Assembly (NCBI RefSeq): GCF_023699475.1
Contig: NZ_JALXFV010000007.1
Span: 265,537 to 329,536, forward strand
Direction of reading: 5' to 3'
Length of the DNA stretch: 64,000 bases
From: Halomarina rubra
Lineage (GTDB): Archaea; Halobacteriota; Halobacteria; Halobacteriales; Haloarculaceae
The notes below the pieces were generated by a model. It saw only the letters and a program-made list of their open reading frames with translations. It ran no database searches and was not told where the DNA came from. The number at the start of each line of letters is the position of its first letter. Position 1 is the first letter of the stretch. The translations under genes were made by a program, and so were the position numbers. Of the stretch, positions 1 through 9,078 are shown piece by piece.

Positions 1-383
1 GCCCCACCTCCAATGACGAGATACGATCGGTTGTCTGGTGAGCAGTCCGAGTGCTCGATGCGGCCAATGTAGTATCGCTCATCTTGGTACGTCACTACGG
101 TATTGATGATGCCATCGTACGACCCAGTCTCTTCAACGCGGACAGAGTCGTTGACCGGAAGTTCGTCACGAAGGGCGGTTTGCTGGTCCGCTGAGAGGTT
201 CTCAAAGTCCTGCTGATGCGTGTCTTCGACTGTTTCGTTCGGCTGGAGATGGGTGATGTGGAGGCTACTTCCAGGCGTGCACGTGTTGGTTGCCTGCTCG
301 TACAGTCCGAACCCTGCGGTGAGAGCGCCAACCACGACGAGGACACCTGCAAGTGCGACAACCGTATTCAAGACGGAAGGCAT
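1..383 (-). CDS. Hypothetical membrane-anchored protein, 3' end outside window
   Basis: This frame is open from an ATG at 381-383 to the left edge of the window, so the C-terminus is missing. About 127 residues are visible. An N-terminal hydrophobic segment (residues about 7-25) is followed by an acidic extracellular-looking part that ends in a stretch with the pattern V-x-Y-x-D-E-R-Y-Y-I. The layout (one TM helix, then a short domain with a tyrosine-rich strand) matches the protein at 38849..39298, so the two may be distant paralogues. No function is assigned. Confidence 0.7.
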   Translation of the reverse strand, partial: MPSVLNTVVALAGVLVVVGALTAGFGLYEQATNTCTPGSSLHITHLQPNETVEDTHQQDFENLSADQQTALRDELPVNDSVRVEETGSYDGIINTVVTYQDERYYIGRIEHSDCSPDNRSYLVIGGG

Positions 384-811
384 ACGTCAGCGAGCGTACA
401 TCGGGGTAAATACCTTGTGACGCGTTCATACGGTGCTTCTCGATATTAGCTGAATATAGGCGCAAAGCCTCCCACCTCAACGAGCGAGTACGGGGAGCGA
501 GTAGGTAGTATGCATTTGAAAAACTGCGCTTGGTTCTGACGCTAAACCCCCTGGGCGAGCTAAAGTTCACTTCCTGCTCTGGAAGTGCAAGTCGGGAAAG
601 TGGTTGTCGCGGCGAGAGTACCCCAGAGGTGGAAATAGAGCCCAGATACGGCACACCTACAGCGGAAACGTGGGGTGTTGACCGCCCCACAACCGGTGGG
701 CAATACTCCGTTAGCCAGTCCCCCAACAGCTCGGGGCGAGTACGGAGCTGTCCTCCTGACCAGTACTCTTATACGGACAACTACCCTCCACTGTACTAAC
801 AGAGACCGACT
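384..811. other. Intergenic, no gene seen
   Basis: I see no convincing coding frame here; the frames that are open lack haloarchaeal codon bias. The only signal is a TATA-like TTATAC near 769-774, suitably placed for a short-leader transcript of the toxin-antitoxin pair that begins at 812. Confidence 0.5.
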
Positions 812-976
812 ATGAGCGACAAAGCAGCCACCCTCTGGGAACGTGCCCTCAGCGACGAAGACGCAGTCGCTGCTCAGGCTCGTCTCGAAGAACGCAATTC
901 GGACCTCGACTGGGACCGGGCGGCGCTTCGAGAGGACGACACCTCTACAGAATCTCCCCTTCTTGCCGACGACTGA
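812..976 (+). CDS. Small acidic protein, probable antitoxin of the PIN toxin downstream
   Basis: A 54-residue ORF beginning MSDKAATLWE and ending in an acidic tail. It stops 6 bases before the PIN-domain gene, the usual antitoxin-toxin arrangement. The middle is predicted to be helical and rich in Glu, Asp and Arg. A TATA-like box lies about 40 bases upstream. No antitoxin family is recognised by eye, so the role rests on context. Confidence 0.6.
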   Translation: MSDKAATLWERALSDEDAVAAQARLEERNSDLDWDRAALREDDTSTESPLLADD

Positions 977-982
977 CGGCGG

Positions 983-1501
983 ATGTTTCTTGTCCTAGAT
1001 AGCAACGTCTGGATATACATAGCAACAGCATCCGAGTACCCTGTCGAGATCTATTCTGAGGCGCTCGGTGAACGGCTTATATTCAATGAGGGGATTCTCA
1101 CTGGTGATTACCAGACTGAGGTCACCCCATATGTTGTCGAAGAAATCACGCAGGGACTCCACCGGTCAAAACGAGTAGACAATCGTGATGTCGATGGCGT
1201 GCTTGAAGAACTCTATGCGGTGATGGCTCACTGCAAATCGATTCGAGCAGAGTTTTCGCCTAGCGATGTCCGTGAACTGTCGCTCCACGAGACTCGGACG
1301 GAGCCTTCGACAGTACTACTCGGAAAGCTGCTTGGGATCCAGCCGAAGGACGTCCCGATCTTCCTGCAGGCATACAACAACCGATTCGAAAAACCACACA
1401 TTCTCACCGATGATTCCGATTTCGCACAGGTGAGTCCTGCAGAGTATGGGCTGTCAACGATTTCCATCGAAGACGTAAACCTCTCTTGGGGTTCACCATA
1501 G
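983..1501 (+). CDS. PIN-domain protein, probable VapC-type toxin
   Basis: This 172-residue protein starts with the PIN signature LVLDSNVWI, where Asp7 would be the first metal ligand. A conserved acidic position sits in VVEEIT (about residue 53) and a C-terminal acidic cluster in LTDDSDF (about residue 143). PIN proteins are Mg-dependent ribonucleases. At 172 residues it is longer than a typical VapC (about 130). It is paired with the small acidic gene just upstream, which suggests a type II toxin-antitoxin module. The RNA target cannot be told from sequence. Confidence 0.75.
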   Translation: MFLVLDSNVWIYIATASEYPVEIYSEALGERLIFNEGILTGDYQTEVTPYVVEEITQGLHRSKRVDNRDVDGVLEELYAVMAHCKSIRAEFSPSDVRELSLHETRTEPSTVLLGKLLGIQPKDVPIFLQAYNNRFEKPHILTDDSDFAQVSPAEYGLSTISIEDVNLSWGSP

Positions 1502-1619
1502 GCGCGATTGTTATACCAAATCTGAGCCGCTACACAACCACCTGAAGGACCTCTTCAGCGAATTCCAGCACACACGTTGCTCTGTATTGGCGTATCCCTC
1601 TTTCACCGAGTTGAGGCCC

Positions 1620-2684
1620 TCAGAGATACCGGGCACTGATACTGACGTTAGCAGAGCTCTGCCAGCCGAACACTCGTTCGAGTGCAGAAATCGATGCCGC
1701 CTGCATCTCATAGTCGTGGTCTTCGCTTGCGGGATGGTGCGATTTGAACTCGCAGTACAACTCGTCGTATGATTCCAACATCTCAAAATCAAACAGGTGG
1801 TGGTCACCGATGTCATCAAGCACTGCCTCGGGAGTGCCGTCCAAGAGTTCTTGCTTCACTGCATCGTCACGGAACGGGTTCTCGACAAACGCGCCAGCAA
1901 CCCACGGTTCATCGCCTGAGCCGAGCTGATCCGATTTCATAACCCGCTCGGTGACGTTCAATGGGATTGACTCAGAGAAGCCTGCTCGCAGCGAAGGGAG
2001 CGCACGGTCAGTGCCTGGAGTCAGTTCGTCGAACCCGAACTGAGCGGCGATTTGTGTGTAGCGCCGAGACTGCACCGGATGCCCGTCTGTTACAAAGCCA
2101 ATTTCAAGTTCAGAGACGCCTTCATCACGGTCGTCGGCTTCTGTCCGCACGAATACGAGTTCGCTGTCAGATAACTCTGCGACGTACAATCCGAATTCTG
2201 TTTTATAGATGCTGAAGTCTGCACCCTGCCAACGGTCGGGCAGAGATGTGAGAGTCCGAGCATAATTTTCGAGACCTCGTCCGACCCACGCTCCTCCCAA
2301 CTGGTGAATCGTAAACCAGTCGTCGATACTCTGATCAATGTGTTTGGCGAACCGCGTCAGGATAGTTCGTATCTCCTCGTTCGTTGCTCGCCGTTTCCCG
2401 ACTGAGCGGAAGACAACCGGTTGACTGGGGATGTGGAGGCGAGGAAGACACGTGAGGTACTCGTTGATATCGCCGTCAGTTGTCTGAATCGACCGTGGAC
2501 CGTACGGAAGATGGCTCGAGGAATGCGTACCAAGGCCGTCAGTTGCTTCGAGTGGCATTGGAAGGGCGTCAATGCCGTGCTGAAGTGTTTCAATATACGA
2601 TTCTTCGACGGTCAAATTGTTCGCTTGAGCGTACTCTTTGACTCGCCCGTGGATGCTCCAGGGGATGTCCGCATTTGGTCTCAT
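1620..2684 (-). CDS. Hypothetical protein, 354 aa
   Basis: The frame is open further upstream, but I start it at the ATG at 2684. A TATA-like TTTTATTAT lies about 25 bases before it, and codon bias only looks haloarchaeal after that point. The N-terminus (WSIHGRVKEYAQ) resembles a short DNA-binding or helical segment. The remainder is acidic with mixed alpha and beta character. No known family is recognised. The longer frame would overlap the start of the divergent gene at 2920. Confidence 0.65.
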   Translation of the reverse strand: MRPNADIPWSIHGRVKEYAQANNLTVEESYIETLQHGIDALPMPLEATDGLGTHSSSHLPYGPRSIQTTDGDINEYLTCLPRLHIPSQPVVFRSVGKRRATNEEIRTILTRFAKHIDQSIDDWFTIHQLGGAWVGRGLENYARTLTSLPDRWQGADFSIYKTEFGLYVAELSDSELVFVRTEADDRDEGVSELEIGFVTDGHPVQSRRYTQIAAQFGFDELTPGTDRALPSLRAGFSESIPLNVTERVMKSDQLGSGDEPWVAGAFVENPFRDDAVKQELLDGTPEAVLDDIGDHHLFDFEMLESYDELYCEFKSHHPASEDHDYEMQAASISALERVFGWQSSANVSISARYL

Positions 2685-2919
2685 ATACTTACATTCTCCA
2701 ATCAGATAATAAAACTTTGGCACTGACCATACCCAGTGTCTATTCAGACGCAATTCGATGCAGCCTCTACAGATACGTCTCGCTTGTGGTCGACTGTACC
2801 TTGTACGAGGTTCCACTTTCACCGAGCTATTCCTAGCTTTATGCCAGTCGCGTAGCATGAGTGTGCCAAGGCAGAGTGGGTCACGGGGATGAGACTCACT
2901 CGGTCTTGAATATCGACCC

Positions 2920-3801
2920 ATGTCACACGCGACCCAGACTGCACGAACAGAGACCGTTCTGTTAGAGAGTCCAGACCCGTTCGACGTGCTCGAGCAACTG
3001 CCGAATGCCGTGTTTCCGGTCCGAGCAAAAATCCAGTTACATCGCTCGCGCGAACACGATACGACGCACGAAACGTTCGAGCGGCCGTCGTATCCGGTGG
3101 CGGTTCAGGTTCCGACGACCGCGTACATCCCGGAGACGACGATCTACTTCGACAATCCCGCAGAGCGTCCTCGTGGAGATACGAAGGCGTGGACCGTCGA
3201 CGAGGCGCTCGACGGACTCTCCGACGCGGTGGATGCGATTGTCGCAGAGTACCCTGTCGAACGAGAGGCGCTCGCCCTGTTGAGCGTGGACATCGTAGAG
3301 GTGCCAACCCACTTCGTCACCACCAACGCTGACTCTGGTACGCCACACGTCAAGCCGAGTCTCTACGACCGCCAAGGGGAGATGAGAATCGCTCACTTCC
3401 AGCGCGATGGGGCACTCTCGGCGACAGCGGTGCGCGAGGAGTTGAGCGAAACACTTCCCGGCCAGTCACGGTCTCCGATTCAGCTCACGGCTGTCGAACA
3501 CGTGACTGCGAAGCCCTTCAGACAGGGTCAGCAATCACAGGGGTCTGCGGGGATTGCTCGCTACTACACTGAGCGAGACGCCGAGAACGTCGACGACCTG
3601 TCGCTCACGCCGGCGATCTACCGACTCCAGCACCTCGCTCGCGACGGGGATCGGAGTCGCCCACTCCGCCCGTCGCTTTCCAATCTGGAGGATCTCCTGC
3701 CGGTCATGTCTCGACAGGCCGACGACCTGTTGCGGCCAGTCACCTTTGCTGGCGAGGAACTCGAACGCTCGGTGTTCCACGCCGAAGAGGTGCTCCGATA
3801 A
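2920..3801 (+). CDS. Hypothetical protein co-transcribed with beta-CASP nuclease
   Basis: A 293-residue acidic protein with no recognised domain. Its stop codon overlaps the start of the beta-CASP gene by one base (TAATG), so the two are surely one operon and translationally coupled. No signal peptide or membrane segment is seen, so it is cytoplasmic. The context suggests an accessory or partner of the nuclease, but this is inference. Confidence 0.7.
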   Translation: MSHATQTARTETVLLESPDPFDVLEQLPNAVFPVRAKIQLHRSREHDTTHETFERPSYPVAVQVPTTAYIPETTIYFDNPAERPRGDTKAWTVDEALDGLSDAVDAIVAEYPVEREALALLSVDIVEVPTHFVTTNADSGTPHVKPSLYDRQGEMRIAHFQRDGALSATAVREELSETLPGQSRSPIQLTAVEHVTAKPFRQGQQSQGSAGIARYYTERDAENVDDLSLTPAIYRLQHLARDGDRSRPLRPSLSNLEDLLPVMSRQADDLLRPVTFAGEELERSVFHAEEVLR

Positions 3802-5660
3802 TGACGGATAACGACTCTGAAGACGGGACAGGAGACAGCCCTCCCGACAACCACGGTGGCGGCCCGTGGCTGCCACCCGAAGCGAACGAACAGTTCGACC
3901 CGCTCGCGCACGCTGGGCTCGAAGCGACTACCGAGACGCCATTCGTCGTCGTTCCCCGGGGCGGCGCACGAGAGGTGGGTCGGAGTTGCTACCACGTCGA
4001 GACGCCTTATTCGACGTTTCTCATCGACTGTGGGCTCAACCAGGGCAGTGGCGGGCAGTTTCCTGACTTTCGCGGCCTCGACCGAGAACAAATCGATGCG
4101 GTGTTCCTGACCCACGCACACATCGACCACGCTGGTGGGCTACCAGTGCTGGAGAACCAGGGCCTGCTCGACGATGAAGCTCCAATTCTCACGACCGCGC
4201 CGACCGCACAGATCGCACATACAATGCTGGAGGACTCGCTGAAGATTCACCGGCGAGAGGCCCGACGACCGGGTCGGTCCCAGCAGTTCTGGTCGCAGGA
4301 TGTCACCGACGTCTGTGCACGCTTCGAACCAGTCGACTACGGAACGGACCGCGTCGAAGCGTATGCACCTGTTTCGGAGAACGACCCCACCACGTTCGAA
4401 CTCGGTGCAGCGGGCCACCTGCTTGGAAGTGCGTGGGTAGCGCTCCAGACGGCAGGCCACAGCATCGTGTTCTCTGGCGATCTTGGGGGACGAGCGGGCT
4501 ATCTTCCGGATATTGCCAAGCCCCCGAGCGCTGATGCGCTCATCACCGAGTCGACGTACGGGAACAAACACTCCCACACCTCAACGAGTACGGCCCAGTC
4601 CAATCTCTTTGAGGCGATTGCAGAGGCTGTCGAACGAGGGGCACCAGTGCTTATCCCCACGTTCGCGGTCGGCCGCGCACAGATGATTCTGCTGTTACTC
4701 CAACAGCGTCTTCACACGCTTCCTGGGTCGCTCACAGACGACGTCCACATCGTGTTGGACGGTCTCGCCCAGGAGGTCACTGACCTCTACCATCTCCATG
4801 CGAGCGATGACTCGCTGTTCGACGAGAGTCTGGTCAACATGATCCACGAGAGTGGGGTCTCTCAGCCGTTTTTCCCTGACAACATCACCGTCCCTGACGA
4901 TGACGCAGACCGACAACGCGTCTTCGACGCATACGACCCTGTAGAGGGGACGAACATCCCAATCATCATCGCCCCGTCGGGGATGCTCACCGGCGGGAAC
5001 TCTCCCCGATACCTCGCTGAGCTAGCGGCACGCTACGACGATGCTGCAGTTGTCCTCACGGGGTACCAAGCCGTCGGGACCGCGGGCCGTGCCCTCCAAT
5101 CCGCGACACGGGCGGATGGTGAAGCCCCGACGGTGACACCCGATATCGACCCCATCACCCCACCGGGCGATTGGCCGTCCGCAACCGGCTCGGTCGGGTG
5201 GGTCCAAGAACAAGAGACAGGCGACGCACGCCTCACGATTACCGTCCCGACTGAATGGATTACGACGGTCGATGGGCTGAGTGCGCACGCGTCACAGGCG
5301 GGCCTCCTCGAGTTCGCACGCCACGTTAGTCCAGACACCATCGGGTTGGTGCACGGCCCTCACTACGCTCAGGAGGCGCTCCAGTCCCACTTGGTTGAGA
5401 ACGTCGAGACAGTCGATCAGGTGACGCGTCTCGCACCCCTCTCTCCATTGGCGATCAACGCCGAGACAGCCAACGAGATGACGACGAAGGCCCTCGAACC
5501 ACAACCTTCTGAGCAGGCGACTCTCGATGACCAACTCGACTCGCTGCGAGAGACGATGACCGCACTCTCCAGCGCCGTCGCTGAGGACCGCAACAGCGGA
5601 CTCACCGAAGCCGAGGTTCGCGCAATCGTCCGCGAAGAGCTAGAACGCACACAGCAGTAG
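3801..5660 (+). CDS. Metallo-beta-lactamase/beta-CASP ribonuclease-like protein
   Basis: This 619-residue protein has the metallo-beta-lactamase motif THAHIDH at residues 104-110. Further metal-site motifs GHLLGSAW and FSGDLG follow near 205 and 225. The beta-CASP motifs appear in order: the acidic ITESTYGN, PTFAVGRAQ, then PSGMLTGGNSPRY, then the His motifs GLSAHA and LVHGPH. Members of this family (RNase J, CPSF73-like) cut RNA with two zinc ions. Compared with archaeal RNase J it has an acidic N-terminal extension of about 45 residues and a coiled C-terminal tail of about 80. No KH domain is seen. Its operon partner is the unknown gene at 2920. Confidence 0.88.
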   Translation: MTDNDSEDGTGDSPPDNHGGGPWLPPEANEQFDPLAHAGLEATTETPFVVVPRGGAREVGRSCYHVETPYSTFLIDCGLNQGSGGQFPDFRGLDREQIDAVFLTHAHIDHAGGLPVLENQGLLDDEAPILTTAPTAQIAHTMLEDSLKIHRREARRPGRSQQFWSQDVTDVCARFEPVDYGTDRVEAYAPVSENDPTTFELGAAGHLLGSAWVALQTAGHSIVFSGDLGGRAGYLPDIAKPPSADALITESTYGNKHSHTSTSTAQSNLFEAIAEAVERGAPVLIPTFAVGRAQMILLLLQQRLHTLPGSLTDDVHIVLDGLAQEVTDLYHLHASDDSLFDESLVNMIHESGVSQPFFPDNITVPDDDADRQRVFDAYDPVEGTNIPIIIAPSGMLTGGNSPRYLAELAARYDDAAVVLTGYQAVGTAGRALQSATRADGEAPTVTPDIDPITPPGDWPSATGSVGWVQEQETGDARLTITVPTEWITTVDGLSAHASQAGLLEFARHVSPDTIGLVHGPHYAQEALQSHLVENVETVDQVTRLAPLSPLAINAETANEMTTKALEPQPSEQATLDDQLDSLRETMTALSSAVAEDRNSGLTEAEVRAIVREELERTQQ

Positions 5661-5881
5661 CCACCGCTCGAAGCCGTCCACTTCCGGATGGCGACGTTCC
5701 GTGGGGGTACACGCTCAACCAGTCACGTTCAGACACGGTGCTCTTAGTCCCCACCGACTCCGCGAGTGGACCGGACAGAAGTATCGGCATCGAGGGTTCG
5801 ACACGATACAGGGGATATTCAACATTGTCGACCAGTATTTGACACCACGGTTAAGTCAGGTAGACACTCAGCGAAGCGTGT

Positions 5882-6445
5882 ATGACATCGACACCGACCT
5901 CACCACGCGGCTACCAGCGCTATCGGAAGTATCCAATCGGCCCCATCCCGATTTCACTCCTGTCGATTGGGCTCGCACTCGTTCCATTCGTGATGCTGCC
6001 CGTCGTCTCCGTCTGGGAGGCAGCTGCTGAGGCATCACCACTACTGACACTTGGGACGCTCCTGTTGATCGTTCCACTCGTCATTGTCCACGAACTAATC
6101 CATGCAGTCGTTGAGCGAGCGCTTGGCTACGAACCGACGATTCGATGGCGCTTGTGGAATCCGTACGTGGTGGCGAATCAGCAGGCGGTGACTCGCTGGG
6201 ACAATATCGCGATACTGCTCGCACCGTTGGTTGTGATCAACGTGGTCATGGTAGCACTGCTGAGCAGCACCACGTCACCCATCCTCATCGCAGCCTATGT
6301 GTTCGTCCTACTGTGCAACACCACAATAGCAGCAGGCGACGTGGCCGGTGCTGTGTGGTTGCTCATCCAGCCTACGGGCACAATCGTCTACGTCGACGAC
6401 ACAGGCTACGAGCGGTTGCAGTTGTTCGCTCACCCGACCGACTAA
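5882..6445 (+). CDS. DUF3267-type membrane metalloprotease-like protein
   Basis: A 187-residue integral membrane protein with about four hydrophobic segments. The second carries HELIH (about residue 72), the zinc-binding HExxH of the DUF3267 and site-2-protease-like group. The C-terminus contains a TIVYVDD segment. A 30-base stretch of its 3' end recurs exactly at 10045-10074. A partner substrate is not evident from the neighbours. Confidence 0.75.
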   Translation: MTSTPTSPRGYQRYRKYPIGPIPISLLSIGLALVPFVMLPVVSVWEAAAEASPLLTLGTLLLIVPLVIVHELIHAVVERALGYEPTIRWRLWNPYVVANQQAVTRWDNIAILLAPLVVINVVMVALLSSTTSPILIAAYVFVLLCNTTIAAGDVAGAVWLLIQPTGTIVYVDDTGYERLQLFAHPTD

Positions 6446-6532
6446 ACCGTTCGTACAGCCATCTGGAGAGTTGAACGACGAAACGACGACAAAGGAGATT
6501 GTTCGAACCTGCTTGCTCGGCCCTTCATGACG

Positions 6533-7624
6533 TCAGGCTCTCGTTGCGATTGCCCGCTTCCACGTCTTCGCACTCTCGTTGATTTCGCGTGCTAGACTCT
6601 CTGCTCGTTCAATCCCGACTGCTTCGAGTCCCGTTACGAGATGTGGTATATTCTCATCATCCGCCAGAGCGCTGAGTCCAGAGCCCTCAACGAACTCCAT
6701 GATGCCCTCCTGCAGCTCCGGGTCACTGAACGTCTCCAGCGTTTCTTGATCCACCTCCAGTGGGAGGAAGTAGACCAGCTCCCCGGATTTCACAACCTCA
6801 AGCAGATTCACATCCTGTGCTGCTATCGCGTTTAGATAATCCCGTTCCGTGAATTCCTCCGACCCCGCCATGATTTTGTCTGCTGCAGTCCCGAACTTCC
6901 CCTTCTCATCAACACGAGAGGTCGCCCGCCGAAAATCAACGAGGGCAATGAGGGGCATGAACGCTCGATACTCCTCGTCGTACCTGTCGTAGATGTTCTG
7001 TTTGACCCACTCGTCGAGGTCCGCCTTCGTGGCATCACTGAGTCCTTCCTCTTCGACGATCCACGGGGGGATTATCCACGTGAATGCCGACACAGCCTGC
7101 GCGTCAAAGTCGGTCTCGATTGCTCTTCGGATGAATCTCGAGTCCTCCTCCTCGGGTGTCGGTAGGTCCTCGTGATTGGCTACCGGTGTGCCGTTGCCGA
7201 CAGGTGCCTCGACAGCTGGTACTGGGAGTGGGGGTCCGCTTTGATTGGTGAAATTCAGCAATAGGAAGTGTGACGAGTCAGTTTGGCTATTCAGCAACGA
7301 ATACGGGTCTATCTCCCGTGCCTCCAAGATCCGCGTCACCCGGTCGTACCCGATGAGGTCCTCCTCAGCGTCCTCTAGCTCTTGTCGGAGTTCGTTATAC
7401 TGCTCATTGTCTTCTTCGGCCTTGTCTGGCGATAGGAAGTCGAAGAGTGCGACGCCATGGCGTGCAAGCGTGAAAATGGCGCTCAGTGCTGTTGCTACTC
7501 CGAGGACTTCAGTTCCTGAATATCCAGTGTACCTCGGCACGAAGAGAAGCGCACCAACGAGAAAGGCAACGACGATGATGGCGGTCGCAACGATGCCGTT
7601 GCGTCGAGTCCACCACATACTCAT
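6533..7624 (-). CDS. Hypothetical membrane-anchored coiled-coil protein
   Basis: This 363-residue protein has two N-terminal TM helices (residues about 12-30 and 38-55). An acidic coiled coil rich in Glu and Asp follows (about 68-92), then a soluble domain of about 250 residues. The topology puts most of the protein on one side of the membrane. No recognised family. Start at 7624 (MSMWW); an alternative ATG lies two codons later. Confidence 0.65.
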   Translation of the reverse strand: MSMWWTRRNGIVATAIIVVAFLVGALLFVPRYTGYSGTEVLGVATALSAIFTLARHGVALFDFLSPDKAEEDNEQYNELRQELEDAEEDLIGYDRVTRILEAREIDPYSLLNSQTDSSHFLLLNFTNQSGPPLPVPAVEAPVGNGTPVANHEDLPTPEEEDSRFIRRAIETDFDAQAVSAFTWIIPPWIVEEEGLSDATKADLDEWVKQNIYDRYDEEYRAFMPLIALVDFRRATSRVDEKGKFGTAADKIMAGSEEFTERDYLNAIAAQDVNLLEVVKSGELVYFLPLEVDQETLETFSDPELQEGIMEFVEGSGLSALADDENIPHLVTGLEAVGIERAESLAREINESAKTWKRAIATRA

Positions 7625-7909
7625 CTACGAACAGGTCTGGATATGGCCACTTGAATTGCTCTATTTCCGCTGGTACAGTAGTCTGACTCCAACTGCGCTC
7701 TCGGTAGAATCAGCCAATCCATAGACGGTATGAATCGATACCTGCTCGTCGGTGGCTGGTGCCGTTCGCGATGCCCACGGACGTCGGCGTTCCCGCGGCA
7801 CTCGTCCTCTGGATCGGCAACCGATTCCCGCATGCTGGACCGTCCCACCTAGGCCTCTGAGAAGTGGGACGGTTGGTTCTCGCGGAGACCGGGGTCCTCG
7901 GAGCTGACT

Positions 7910-8260
7910 TCAGAGACCCAGACTGACACGAATCGCCCGGTCGACCTCTTGCATCGTTTCCTCTGGGACGCTTCCGAAGTTGTTGAGAATCCGGTGCTCG
8001 ATAGAGACCGTTCGGAGCTGGTTGAGCAGGGCGACAGAGTCCTCTTTGATGTCACTCGTGGACGCTTTCACCTCCGCCTCGTACGGGGCGATGTTTCCGG
8101 GTTCGTAGCTCGTCGTGAGCGGAGCGATGATGGTGGTGTTCGAATTCCGATTCCCGACGTCGTTCTGGACGACAAGTGCCGGCCGAGTACCGCGCTGCTC
8201 TGAGCCCTTCGTAGGGTCCAATCGAACGAGAACGATGTCGCCTCTTGTTAAACTGGCCAC
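7910..8260 (-). CDS. MazF/PemK-type mRNA interferase toxin
   Basis: The N-terminus reads RGDIVLVRLDPTKGSEQ followed by RGTRPALVVQN, the two classic MazF blocks that form the RNA-binding and catalytic strands. It continues TTIIAPLTT, also typical. With the GTG at 8260 the protein is 116 residues, a normal MazF length. A second GTG at 8272 would overlap the antitoxin stop. It lies directly downstream of the AbrB-type gene, giving a complete toxin-antitoxin operon. Confidence 0.88.
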   Translation of the reverse strand: MASLTRGDIVLVRLDPTKGSEQRGTRPALVVQNDVGNRNSNTTIIAPLTTSYEPGNIAPYEAEVKASTSDIKEDSVALLNQLRTVSIEHRILNNFGSVPEETMQEVDRAIRVSLGL

Positions 8261-8262
8261 GG

Positions 8263-8535
8263 CTACTCCCACTCCGGCGCGTCCCCGAGGTAGGCGTCAG
8301 CCTCAGTACTCGTGTCCGCGAACGCGTCGGCCACTTCTTCGTCCCGCGCTGCAGTGCGTTGATACGCAGCGGCGAGATCATCTTCGGAGGGCCGGACTCG
8401 GAGTACGATGTCGTCGCCCCGGGTGACGAATTCGATTTCGTCACCCCCCTTGATATTGCGTTCTCGGCGGAGTCGCTTCGGGATGACGACTTGTCCACGG
8501 TCACCCACCTTTCGCGTCTCTGAGTCGGTGCTCAT
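8263..8535 (-). CDS. AbrB/MazE-type antitoxin
   Basis: A 90-residue protein with the swapped-hairpin SpoVT/AbrB signature: VGDRGQVVIPKRLRRERNI followed by GDEIEFV (residues about 10-37). The C-terminal half is acidic, as expected for a tail that neutralises MazF. It precedes the MazF-type gene by a few bases. Three TCATAC repeats at its start codon probably mediate autoregulation. Confidence 0.85.
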   Translation of the reverse strand: MSTDSETRKVGDRGQVVIPKRLRRERNIKGGDEIEFVTRGDDIVLRVRPSEDDLAAAYQRTAARDEEVADAFADTSTEADAYLGDAPEWE

Positions 8536-8558
8536 ACCAGATTCATACTCGATTCATA
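8532..8558. promoter_or_regulatory. Candidate autoregulatory operator of the AbrB/MazF operon
   Basis: The hexamer TCATAC occurs at 8532-8537, 8543-8548 and 8553-8558, spaced 11 and 10 bases apart, i.e. once per helical turn. The first overlaps the AbrB start codon. AbrB-type antitoxins bind such phased sites upstream of their own operons. The sites are seen; binding is inferred. Confidence 0.5.
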
Positions 8559-8666
8559 CCTAAATCGGTTTCGACGCCGAGGCGTCGGGTAAAAATCCCA
8601 GAGAACTCCGGCAGATGTGGGATTACCGGGCTACACGTTATCCAGCAGTACCGCCTGGTGCTGTAG

Positions 8667-8855
8667 CTATCTACGCCGTAAGATATGAAGCTCGACCGTT
8701 GAAATTCGCTGCCAGACCGGTTCGCCGTACTCGTCGGGGAAGAAGAAGTACGAAATGCATTGCCGAATTCGTCTACGACAGCGTGGAGAGCGTTCGTCGT
8801 CCATGGGATGCTTCAGCACCTCTGGGTACCCTCCTCGAACTAGGTACCGAGTCAC
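8667..8855 (-). pseudogene. Possible remnant of a DUF4143-type AAA ATPase
   Basis: This short frame contains YLVRGGYPEVLKHP, close to the L-x-R-G-G-[FY]-P-E motif common in AAA/DUF4143 ATPases. No Walker motifs exist nearby and the frame is only about 60 codons, so at best it is a fragment. The rest of 8536-9078 shows no other gene. Confidence 0.35.
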
Positions 8856-9078
8856 GAGGCATGACAGGAATCATCTCGACGATGTAGCCAGTACACTACG
8901 TATATCAGTCGCCGGACTGTGTATACACACGAGACTCAATGGACTTCCATCAGACCGTCCGGAATCTCGAACGCCGGTATAACCTCCCTGAGGGAGAGTA
9001 CTACCGATAGGTCGGTCGCTCGAACGCGCGCTTGCAGGATTAGTCACCTGCGGTTTTCGTACTGGTTGCTGATTTTGG

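Noticed and set aside
8615-8887. Plus-strand ORF in the 8.6 kb intergenic region
   Set aside because: No codon bias; the minus strand at 8667-8855 has the only recognisable protein motif.
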